Assembly: GCA_024413875.1 (NCBI GenBank) | Contig: JAKSVY010000082.1 | Span: 1-5,162 of the forward strand | DNA: 5,162 nt | Reading direction: 5' to 3' | Source of the DNA: Bacilli bacterium | GTDB lineage: Bacteria; Bacillota_I; Bacilli_A; RFN20; CAG-826 | Shown here: positions 1 through 4,602 of the stretch, piece after piece | How the letters are laid out: the number at the start of each line of letters is the position of its first letter | Position numbering within the stretch: position 1 is the first letter of the stretch | The notes under the pieces: generated by a model | The model's input: only the letters and a program-made list of their open reading frames with translations | Databases searched by the model: none | What the model was told of the DNA's origin: nothing | Translations under genes and position numbers: made by a program

Positions 1-498
1 TCTGATGATTTCATTAGCTTCAGTAAGTTCATCATCATGAATATCCATCCATAGCTCTGGTTGGGCCTTGTTTTCCATGATCTCCAGTTCTTCTTTTCTT
101 GGATGGAATTCTCTACCGAATTTAACAGTAAGGAGATATTTAATTGCATCTACATCTGGAGGAAATTCTTTCTCCACCTCTTGAACCGCTTGATAATCTC
201 TGCCACCACCATCTCTTTTCATAGATCTAACTTTCGTTGTTGAGATATATCCAACAGCTCTCTTTTTAAGAGCAGACATCACATCTGCTTTTAGAAGTTC
301 ATCTCCATACGCTAGAGCATCGCGTATTTCCTTATGTTTGTTTTTAAGTGTAATGAATGTTTGTTCTGAAATGCCTAAATCAGAAGCCATTCTTTTTTGT
401 GAATAAAAATTAGAGCTAGCGCCCCTTAGATATGAAATCTTGGTATTTAATAGCCCTTCCTTTTTCCATTTGATGAATGTGTCTTCATTGCGTCTCAC
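1..498 (-). CDS. Phage terminase small subunit-like protein (C-terminus cut by window edge)
   Basis: An open leftward frame of 166 codons runs off the left edge. An in-frame TAG at 502-504 lies just upstream, so the first usable start is GTG at 498; its ribosome binding site is weak and the next in-frame ATG is residue 37. Residues about 33-60 (MASDLGISEQTF then LKNKHKEI) look like a helix-turn-helix. They are followed by ALAYGDELLKADVMSALKKRAVGY, then an insert, then FPPDVDAIKYLL and KFGREFH. This order (HTH, 'ALKKRAxGY', 'PPDxxAIxxxL') is what I know from phage small terminase subunits with a homeodomain-like HTH. Those proteins bind the packaging site and load DNA into the large subunit. 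Some HTH proteins of transposons and islands look similar, so the call is by family resemblance only. If it is a terminase, the large subunit should follow leftward, outside the window. It is encoded opposite to the recombinase genes. Confidence 0.6.
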   Translation of the reverse strand, partial: MRRNEDTFIKWKKEGLLNTKISYLRGASSNFYSQKRMASDLGISEQTFITLKNKHKEIRDALAYGDELLKADVMSALKKRAVGYISTTKVRSMKRDGGGRDYQAVQEVEKEFPPDVDAIKYLLTVKFGREFHPRKEELEIMENKAQPELWMDIHDDELTEANEIIR

Positions 499-598
499 TT
501 TCTATTTACACTTTCCAAAGCCCTTAGTGATTCAAATTGTTAAAACACTATGACCCGCTTAGATATTAGCAAATCTAAAAGTCTCTGCCTACGTGCCT

Positions 599-622
599 AG
601 TGTACACTTCGTACTTTGTACG
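599..622. repeat. Two adjacent dyads: AGTGTACACT and CGTAC-TTT-GTACG
   Basis: Positions 599-608 are a perfect 10-bp palindrome. Positions 610-622 are a 5-bp inverted repeat around TTT. GTAC occurs three times in 20 bp (602-605, 611-614, 618-621). The patch is richer in G and C than its surroundings. It could be a protein operator, a recombinase site or part of a packaging site; nothing in the sequence decides between these. Confidence 0.5.
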
Positions 623-644
623 CATTCATTTTTGGAACAATAAC

Positions 645-745
645 TAATAGCAACAAACAATAATCAAAATATAATCAATCAGTAATCGAATATATATCCA
701 TACTTCCACTCACATATATTATCGGAACATTAAACATTGCTATTA
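645..745. repeat. 9-bp inverted repeat bracketing the phased TAATC words
   Basis: TAATAGCAA at 645-653 is the exact reverse complement of TTGCTATTA at 737-745. A GGAACA word lies just left of each arm (634-639 and 724-729) in direct orientation. The arms bracket the phased TAATC repeats. In AT-rich DNA a 9-bp match over about 80 bp may be chance, so this is reported as a pattern without a function. Confidence 0.35.
661..687. repeat. Three TAATC direct repeats at 11-bp spacing
   Basis: TAATC occurs at 661-665, 672-676 and 683-687, exactly 11 bp apart, so the copies face nearly the same side of the helix. On the minus strand these read GATTA and lie upstream of the terminase-like gene. Helically phased short repeats fit a cooperative binding site or intrinsic bending. 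Three 5-bp copies in AT-rich DNA are weak evidence. Confidence 0.35.
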
Positions 746-770
746 AATTTCTATCAATATTTTTAACAAG

Positions 771-809
771 AATAATAAAAACCTCTCTAACTCTAATGAA
801 TCGGAGAGG
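771..809 (-). terminator. Rho-independent terminator of the leftward repressor gene
   Basis: Read leftward, CCTCTC (809-804) pairs with GAGAGG (787-782). The loop can form a weaker inner stem (GATTC with GAGTT, two wobble pairs). TTTTTATTATT follows directly (781-771). It lies 9 bp past the repressor stop codon. It should insulate the repressor from the terminase-like gene further left, so that gene needs its own promoter. Confidence 0.85.
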
Positions 810-818
810 CTATTTGGC

Positions 819-1601
819 TTAGTAATCAATAATTACTTTCTTAACAATGGCTCGGATTTGTCCTTTTAAATGAGGATAATATCTTCTAACTTTTCTTGAT
901 AACGTTGGAGAATAATACTCAATATATTTATCTCTATCTATTGATGATAATTTCATTTCTTCACCTTGAATATCTGTGCAGACAAGTTTTGCTATAAATG
1001 ATGTGCTTAAGTATTTTGTCTTGGTAGAATTATTGAGTTTATAGCTGTAATCTTCAGTAAGAACCACATAAGTTAAGTCTCTTGGATCTATGTTTCTTGC
1101 GTCATGTGTGATGTCTTCAACAATAACAAGTGCGCCTGCAGGAGCCTTTAAAACATCGTTATATTCACTTAATCTAATTGCATACAAATTTGTTGTATCA
1201 GCATCTTTTATATTGGCGCTGAAATCATATAACTCTGTTTTTACTGAATCAGCTTCTTCACCAATGAGCCCACTTCTTTCATGACTGTAGATCTTACATG
1301 TTTTGCCTCTTACTTCTAAAGGCATTATTCTTTCAACCCAAACATCGATCTCGCTTACAAGTTCCGCTCCTGAAAATGTATCAATACCAGTTAATGTATC
1401 AATAGAACAACCCAGAGCACTTGCAATTTTATAGACTGTGTCAAATGGAGGAATTCTCTTTCCTTTTACATACATAGATATTGTGTTTTGGTGTACGCCT
1501 ATGACTTCAGCTAATTCTTTTTCTTTAAGTCCTCTTTTAGCCAACAGTTCTTTTAAGTTATTACTTAACCTTTCATTTAAATTTGGAATTGAATAGCTCA
1601 T
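819..1601 (-). CDS. XRE-family repressor with S24 (LexA/CI)-like C-terminal domain
   Basis: This 260-aa protein has a CI/LexA-type layout. Residues about 12-72 form an XRE/Cro helix-turn-helix (LKEKELAEVIGVHQNTISMYVKG is split by the recognition helix near QNTISMY). A linker follows, then an S24-like fold from about 138 (LYAIRLSEYNDV, APAGALVIVED, DLTYVVL, YKLN) to a final strand GQIRAIVKKVIID, as in phage repressors. In the usual alignment the Ser-Met of the catalytic site falls on N149-D150, and I see no obvious Ala-Gly cleavage site in the linker. The domain may therefore serve only for dimerisation. Start: ATG with GGAGG at 1608-1612, 6-nt spacing. The gene is divergent from the rightward operon across an operator-rich gap and ends at a strong terminator. 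It likely represses the rightward operon and itself. Alternative: a non-phage stress regulator of the same architecture. Confidence 0.82.
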   Translation of the reverse strand: MSYSIPNLNERLSNNLKELLAKRGLKEKELAEVIGVHQNTISMYVKGKRIPPFDTVYKIASALGCSIDTLTGIDTFSGAELVSEIDVWVERIMPLEVRGKTCKIYSHERSGLIGEEADSVKTELYDFSANIKDADTTNLYAIRLSEYNDVLKAPAGALVIVEDITHDARNIDPRDLTYVVLTEDYSYKLNNSTKTKYLSTSFIAKLVCTDIQGEEMKLSSIDRDKYIEYYSPTLSRKVRRYYPHLKGQIRAIVKKVIIDY

Positions 1602-1835
1602 GATTGTCCTCCAATAAATTTTTTCGTTATTTTTTCGCTTATATTGTAAACCAAAATCACTCTTTTTGTTATTTTTTCATACCATTATCTTCAAGCATTA
1701 CCTAAAAATGTAAACCAAAATTCGCACCACAAGTGAAAAAATACAAGTTTTTTTGCGAATCCAGGGTGATGCTAAATTCCATGTTATTCTTATCTCGCAA
1801 CCAAGTTAAACTGCGGTTTGTAGAAAGGAGAAAAT
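1602..1835. promoter_or_regulatory. Divergent control region with repeated operator-like words
   Basis: This gap between divergently transcribed HTH genes contains TGTAAACCAAAAT twice (1645-1657 and 1709-1721, 64 bp apart). GTTATTTTTTC also occurs twice (1626-1636 and 1668-1678, 42 bp apart, about four helical turns). An inverted pair ATTCGCA/TGCGAAT lies at 1720-1726 and 1754-1760. AACCAA recurs at 1799-1804 and TCGCAA at 1795-1800. The layout resembles a lysogeny switch operator where a repressor and Cro-like proteins compete. I see no confident promoter for the rightward operon; a weak TG-extended TATTCT at 1784-1789 has no good -35. Confidence 0.6.
1643..1671 (-). promoter_or_regulatory. 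Candidate promoter of the repressor gene
   Basis: Read leftward, TACAAT (1648-1643, 5 of 6 to consensus) lies 17 bp from TAACAA (1671-1666, 4 of 6). Transcription would start near 1636, giving a leader of about 35 nt with GGAGG before the ATG. One copy of the 13-bp repeat (1645-1657) overlaps the -10, as expected of an autoregulatory operator. The -35 is poor, so this is tentative. Confidence 0.3.
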
Positions 1836-2102
1836 ATGCGCTTATATCTATTAGAACTAAGACACCAAAAAGGATATTCGATGCGTAAACTAGCTAGAGA
1901 AACCAACATGTCATATCAACACTATACGAGACTAGAAACAGGAAAGATTGGCGAAAGAGTTGGATTAATAACAATGGGCCGTATTGCAAAGGCTCTTGGA
2001 GTTAGTTTAGACACAATCTATCCGCTCGAAGAAGAATACGTTGAATCTCTTATCAAAGACAAAGAATTAAAAGAAGTTAATAACTCAGGGAAGGAGGAAT
2101 AA
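1836..2102 (+). CDS. Small XRE-type HTH protein, first of a tandem pair
   Basis: This 88-aa protein is little more than one helix-turn-helix domain. It has an N-terminal helix (YLLELRHQKG), the turn (SMRKLARETNMSYQHYTRLETG, recognition helix near SYQHYTRLE) and closing helices with GRIAKALGVSLDTIYPLEEEYVESL, then a charged tail. It is the first gene of the rightward series, with AAAGGAG at 1824-1830, 5 nt before the ATG. Position and size fit a Cro-like or activator partner of the divergent repressor (inference). It aligns without gaps, at a constant two-residue shift, with the next gene product, sharing YLLE, QHY, IAKAL and the Y-x-ESL end. An antitoxin role is possible for such proteins, but no toxin gene is adjacent. 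Confidence 0.75.
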   Translation: MRLYLLELRHQKGYSMRKLARETNMSYQHYTRLETGKIGERVGLITMGRIAKALGVSLDTIYPLEEEYVESLIKDKELKEVNNSGKEE

Positions 2103-2105
2103 GGA

Positions 2106-2351
2106 ATGGAGTATCGTCAATACCTATTAGAAAGAAGATTGAAATTAGATCTCTCAATAAACATGTTGTGCAAAATGACCGAAAGCTCAAGACAGCACTA
2201 CTATAGAGTTGAAAGAGGCATCTCAACAACAAAGTTGACATTCGTCTATATGTGCAAAATTGCGAAAGCATTAGATTTCACATTAGAAGAAATGTTCCAC
2301 TATGAAACGATGTATCTAGAATCCTTAAAACTTAAAGATGAATCAAATTAA
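2106..2351 (+). CDS. Small XRE-type HTH protein, second of a tandem pair
   Basis: An 81-aa single-domain HTH-like protein: QYLLERRLKL, then MLCKMTESSRQHYYRVERG as the turn and recognition region, then MCKIAKALDFTLEEMF and YLESLK. It is homologous to the gene before it and probably arose by tandem duplication. The copies have diverged in the recognition helix (SRQHYYRVERG against SYQHYTRLETG), so their DNA targets may differ. Only 3 nt separate the upstream stop from this ATG, and AAGGAGG (2091-2097) lies inside the end of the upstream gene with 8-nt spacing, so the two are co-translated. The 3' end overlaps the tyrosine recombinase gene by 14 nt. A role in controlling that recombinase is plausible but not shown. 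Confidence 0.7.
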   Translation: MEYRQYLLERRLKLDLSINMLCKMTESSRQHYYRVERGISTTKLTFVYMCKIAKALDFTLEEMFHYETMYLESLKLKDESN

Positions 2352-3258
2352 TTGGAAGGATGAAATAAACCGCTACATACAGACGTTAGATCGTAAGCCA
2401 ATTACTAGAGATTCATATAACAGGATTCTCAATTCGTTCTATGAATACCTTATTAGCACTTCAAAACTTACACCAAGTAAAGAAGACATCATTGTTTATA
2501 AGGAATATCTAAAAGAACATGTTGGCTCAGCAACTGTTCAAAAGGTAATGGTTGTTCTAAGAGGATTCTTCATCGATCTGGCCAGTAACGGAATTTATCC
2601 AAACATTATGCTTGGAATCCGTGGCGAAAAGATTAATAGGAATTTCAAAAGAAGCGCTCTAACAATTGAAGAAGTATCTAAGCTTCTAAAGAAAGCTAAG
2701 AAACTTGCCACCACCCTAGAGGGCAAAAGAAACTATGCAATAGTGTCATTAATTGCTACAGCAGGTCTTAGAACAATTGAAGTTGAAAGAGCTAATAAAA
2801 ATGACTTCTCATTCAAAGGAGACGTACACATCCTATTCATCCAAGGCAAAGGAAGAGATGATAAATCTGACTATGCCAAAATCTCAAATGAGGTTTACTC
2901 CATTATCGAAGATTACATATTTGCAAGAAATGATAATGAAGAAGCTCTGTTTGTGACTCATAGCAGAAACACAAAACCTAGCAGATTAACTACTAAAAAC
3001 ATTCGTGGAATTGTCAAAGAGCTTCTAAGAAGAATCGGAATTGATGATCCACATTACTCAGCACATTCATTAAGACATTCATTAGCTACAAACCTAATTA
3101 AAAACGGAATGAGCATTAATGAGGCTCAATTATTGCTCAGACATAAAGATATCTCCACCACCATGTTTTATGTCCATAGCATCGATAGAGAATCAAATAA
3201 TGGTGAATTAATAATGTCAGACATTCTATTTGGAGGCAAAAACAATGGAAAACAATAA
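2338..3258 (+). CDS. int: Tyrosine recombinase (phage/ICE integrase)
   Basis: A full-length 306-aa tyrosine recombinase that would cut and rejoin DNA through a 3'-phosphotyrosine link. The N-terminal SAM-like core-binding domain spans about residues 5-100, and the catalytic domain runs from about 104 to 285. The catalytic residues are all visible: R145 in TAGLRTIEV, K171 in QGKGRDD, H243 and R246 in HSLRHSLATNLI, H269 in LLRHKD and nucleophile Y278 in MFYVHS. The layout resembles XerC/D-like and short integrases without an N-terminal arm-binding domain. The ATG overlaps the upstream XRE gene by 14 nt and lacks a clear Shine-Dalgarno sequence, so it probably depends on translational coupling. 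Its 3' end overlaps an excisionase-like gene, as in integrative elements. Alternative: a Xer-type resolvase of the element. I see no attachment site core in the window. Confidence 0.93.
   Translation: MNQINWKDEINRYIQTLDRKPITRDSYNRILNSFYEYLISTSKLTPSKEDIIVYKEYLKEHVGSATVQKVMVVLRGFFIDLASNGIYPNIMLGIRGEKINRNFKRSALTIEEVSKLLKKAKKLATTLEGKRNYAIVSLIATAGLRTIEVERANKNDFSFKGDVHILFIQGKGRDDKSDYAKISNEVYSIIEDYIFARNDNEEALFVTHSRNTKPSRLTTKNIRGIVKELLRRIGIDDPHYSAHSLRHSLATNLIKNGMSINEAQLLLRHKDISTTMFYVHSIDRESNNGELIMSDILFGGKNNGKQ
3232..3236 (+). promoter_or_regulatory. Ribosome binding site fixing the excisionase-like start
   Basis: GGAGG inside the 3' end of the recombinase gene lies 8 nt before ATG 3245. It rules out the upstream in-frame TTG at 3230, which overlaps this site. 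Confidence 0.8.
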
Positions 3259-3424
3259 CAACATCATCTACAGCGTTAATGATGTAATGGAAATCCTACA
3301 ATTGGCTAGAACCACCATACTTAATTTTATTAAGAAAGGTGAACTTAAAGCTGCATATCTAGGTAACCAATACAGAATTCGTAAAGAAGATTTAGATTCC
3401 TTCATTGAAGCGAAAAGCAAATAA
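3245..3424 (+). CDS. Excisionase-family (MerR-like winged HTH) DNA-binding protein
   Basis: A 59-aa protein with the classic excisionase-family pattern. IIYSVNDVMEILQLARTTI is the helix-turn-helix, NFIKKGELKAAYLG the wing-like turn, and QYRIRKEDLDSFIE the last strand and helix. Proteins of this family bend DNA at attachment sites and set recombination direction, although many members are plain regulators. Start: ATG 3245 with GGAGG 8 nt upstream is preferred over TTG 3230. The gene overlaps the end of the tyrosine recombinase gene by 14 nt, so the two are likely made together, which supports a directionality-factor role (inference). It could instead serve the serine recombinase further downstream or regulate the following genes. 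Confidence 0.8.
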   Translation: MENNNNIIYSVNDVMEILQLARTTILNFIKKGELKAAYLGNQYRIRKEDLDSFIEAKSK

Positions 3425-3432
3425 CTTTGAAG

Positions 3433-3503
3433 GAAGGGATTTAAGGATAGAAGAGATAAAAAAGATACATGATAAATGTGATACATGATAGAAGGGATTA
3501 AGG
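3433..3503 (+). repeat. GATA-rich leader with imperfect direct repeats
   Basis: The gap before the 129-aa gene repeats GATACATGATA exactly (3464-3474 and 3480-3490, period 16). GAAGGGATTTAAGG (3433-3446) recurs with one base missing as GAAGGGATTAAGG (3491-3503). GATA words crowd the stretch and continue into the start of the next gene. The downstream copy ends in the AAGGTG ribosome binding site of that gene, so the leader may contain a duplicated translation start region. Iteron-like binding sites are another reading. There is no terminator here, so transcription could continue from upstream. Confidence 0.55.
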
Positions 3504-3512
3504 TGATAAATT

Positions 3513-3902
3513 ATGGATAAATCTGAAAAGATAAAATTGCCTGATAAAACTATTGATATAGAAGCTTCAATTGATGAGGTTCCTTATGAGCTTTGCTATT
3601 GGTGTAAATATATCATTAGAAACAGTTTAATAACTGCTACTGAACTTGATCTTCCTTTGTTTAATGATTTCTTAAGAAAGCTAGAAGACTGTTCAGATGA
3701 ACACGCTATTCAAAAGGTTATGCGTTATAACGTTATTAACATCAAACGCTTTAATTGGATGGATAGTAAATCAAAGCCTATATCTTCCAGATTTCACTAC
3801 TTCAAATCCTGCATCATCAAAGGCCTTAAAAGCCAAAATGTTGATGAAGCTTTTATCTCTTCTATTACCTCATATTCTGCAGATGACGAGTTACCGTTTT
3901 AG
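3513..3902 (+). CDS. Unrecognised 129-aa protein with SSB-like acidic C-terminal tail
   Basis: I do not recognise this family with confidence. The protein is soluble, with no signal peptide or membrane segment. It has a Tyr/Cys/Trp patch YELCYWCKY (25-33), a helical middle with ELDLPLFNDFLRKLED (44-59), and ISSRFHYFKSCIIKGL (90-105). The last of these resembles the 'xxNxFAYFKxxIxN' stretch found near the ends of DnaD-like and phage or plasmid replication proteins. It ends SADDELPF, closely matching the acidic C-terminal tip of bacterial single-stranded DNA-binding proteins (DDDLPF/DDDIPF), which docks many repair and replication enzymes. There is no OB-fold pattern, so it is not an SSB itself. 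Start: ATG 3513, with AAGGTG 7 nt upstream. The position after the integrase and excisionase genes fits a replication or repair accessory factor (inference). Confidence 0.65.
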   Translation: MDKSEKIKLPDKTIDIEASIDEVPYELCYWCKYIIRNSLITATELDLPLFNDFLRKLEDCSDEHAIQKVMRYNVINIKRFNWMDSKSKPISSRFHYFKSCIIKGLKSQNVDEAFISSITSYSADDELPF

Positions 3903-3931
3903 CACTTTAAATATAGTGTCTTATTGAGTTG

Positions 3932-3985
3932 CTATATCTTTGATATAGAGGGAATATATCACTGACCAAAGGAGGTCGTGATATG
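3932..3985 (+). promoter_or_regulatory. Competing hairpins that can hide the ribosome binding site of the 148-aa gene
   Basis: Three stems compete. Stem A: CTATATC (3932-3938) with GATATAG (3942-3948), TTT loop. Stem B: TGATATA (3941-3947) with TATATCA (3955-3961). Stem C: ATATCAC-T-GACC (3956-3967) with GGTC-GTGATAT (3974-3984), 11 pairs with one bulged T and loop AAAGGA. Stem C traps part of the GGAGG (3971-3975) and the first two bases of the ATG at 3983. A and C can coexist; B excludes both. This is a 1:2 / 2:3 / 3:4 layout like translational attenuators. No stem is followed by a T run, so a terminator is unlikely. The trigger is unknown. Confidence 0.55.
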
Positions 3986-4429
3986 GATAAGAAATTATCA
4001 ATTAGAGAATGGAGTATTAACTTCATGATGGAGCAATATTCAGATGCTTCAATTAAGACCCAGATTAAGGCCGGCTGGTGGGATTGGTTCTGCAAAGACA
4101 CTTCCCTTAGAGCCAAGACCTATAAGATGGGCGCAATCATTATAAAGATTAATGGGAAAGGTAAGGTTGACCTAGATAAAAACTATGTCTGGTTCAAGAA
4201 TAATTGCCCGCTCAACGGACCTTTATATGATGACTTCAGATTCGCAGATCTAGAAGATGGCGAAGTTCAATTCACAGTTCAATTAGGATGCTGTTGGAAT
4301 AACAAGAAATATGCTGTCTTTGGAAGAAGATCTAAAAGATCACAATTTAGCCAAGAACCATTATTTCAATGCAATACCATTAAACAGTTGGTTGACTGGT
4401 TCAATACGCCATGGGAGGAGGAAAAATAA
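3983..4429 (+). CDS. Unrecognised Trp-rich 148-aa protein of mobile elements
   Basis: No named family assigned. The protein holds eight Trp (10, 32, 33, 35, 70, 105, 139, 144) and five Cys (37, 75, 103, 104, 130). Two blocks look like conserved motifs: GWWDWFCKDTSL (31-42) and VWFKNNCPLNGPLYDDFRF (69-87). I recall similar 'WYDWFCKDxSL ... FFKNNCP..GxLYDDFR' proteins of unknown function in Firmicutes mobile elements, but cannot verify this here. There is no signal peptide or membrane helix, and the Cys are not in paired CxxC form, so a zinc finger is not evident. Start: ATG 3983 with GGAGG 7 nt upstream, inside a hairpin that may control translation. The stop overlaps the next ATG (TAATG), and GGAGGAGG near its end serves the next gene. 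It leads a tightly coupled block ending in a serine recombinase. Confidence 0.7.
   Translation: MDKKLSIREWSINFMMEQYSDASIKTQIKAGWWDWFCKDTSLRAKTYKMGAIIIKINGKGKVDLDKNYVWFKNNCPLNGPLYDDFRFADLEDGEVQFTVQLGCCWNNKKYAVFGRRSKRSQFSQEPLFQCNTIKQLVDWFNTPWEEEK
4414..4421 (+). promoter_or_regulatory. Ribosome binding site fixing the SHOCT-like start
   Basis: GGAGGAGG lies 7 nt before ATG 4429. It makes that ATG the start rather than the in-frame ATG at 4411, which overlaps the site. Confidence 0.8.
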
Positions 4430-4602
4430 TGGCAGATAAACTACAAAAAGTAAAAGTTAATATAAATAGCTTTGCTTCAGGAATATACGCGTATTTAATG
4501 AGAAATAAGCTATTAACACCTGATGAATTTCACTTATTAAGAACTCAATCAATTGAGGATAAAGAAACCGAGGAGGAAACAGAAGATGGCGGAAACAAGT
4601 AA
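4429..4602 (+). CDS. Small SHOCT-like protein preceding the serine recombinase
   Basis: A 57-aa protein, MADKLQKVKV to GGNK. Residues about 19-40 (IYAYLMRNKLLTPDEFHLLRTQ) resemble the SHOCT motif, a short helix, 'G/K-x-L/I-T-xEEF' turn and second helix often found at protein ends and in small mobile-element proteins. The tail (43-53) is strongly acidic. Small SHOCT proteins are, from general knowledge, frequent neighbours of large serine recombinases in Firmicutes, where their role is unclear; a partner or directionality factor is possible. The ATG overlaps the previous stop codon, and the 3' end overlaps the recombinase gene by 17 nt. That overlap region encodes the acidic tail and also supplies the recombinase ribosome binding site. 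The motif match is weak. Confidence 0.6.
   Translation: MADKLQKVKVNINSFASGIYAYLMRNKLLTPDEFHLLRTQSIEDKETEEETEDGGNK

Larger units (their letters stand above)
499..818. other. Gene-free region upstream of the terminase-like gene
   Basis: No credible reading frame on either strand. The stretch is very AT-rich to the right of about 625 and holds three structured patches listed separately: dyads at 599-622, a 9-bp inverted repeat at 645-653/737-745 and phased TAATC words at 661-687. A smaller hairpin (TTAGAT 559-564, ATCTAA 573-578, 8-nt loop) is also present. The promoter of the leftward terminase-like gene should lie here, but I see no convincing -35/-10 pair. Because cos or pac sites often lie next to the small terminase gene, a packaging site is a reasonable inference. 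Confidence 0.6.

Noticed and set aside
61..243. Rightward open frame of 60 codons
   Set aside because: It lies opposite the longer terminase-like frame, has no ribosome binding site and its product is a low-complexity Phe/Ile-rich peptide.
3433..3503. CRISPR-like array
   Set aside because: Only two short repeat copies, uneven spacing and no cas genes.
3485..3520. 11-codon frame starting at ATG 3485 and overlapping the start of the 129-aa gene
   Set aside because: No ribosome binding site and very short; the ATG is part of a repeated GATACATGATA word.
3912..3917. TATAGT as the -10 of a promoter for the 148-aa gene
   Set aside because: Good -10 match and sensible position, but no acceptable -35 at 16-18 bp, so it is mentioned only as a possibility.
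3697..3927. 76-codon frame overlapping the 129-aa gene
   Set aside because: Shifted-frame shadow with no ribosome binding site; the 129-aa frame has a start signal and a family-like tail.
3932..3948. Perfect hairpin as a transcription terminator
   Set aside because: It is AT-rich and lacks a T run on either strand; the competing pairings fit translational control better.
3924..3965. Possible 13-codon leader peptide starting at TTG 3924 across the competing hairpins
   Set aside because: A frame exists and ends at TGA 3963-3965, but the start is TTG with no ribosome binding site, so it cannot be supported as an attenuator peptide.
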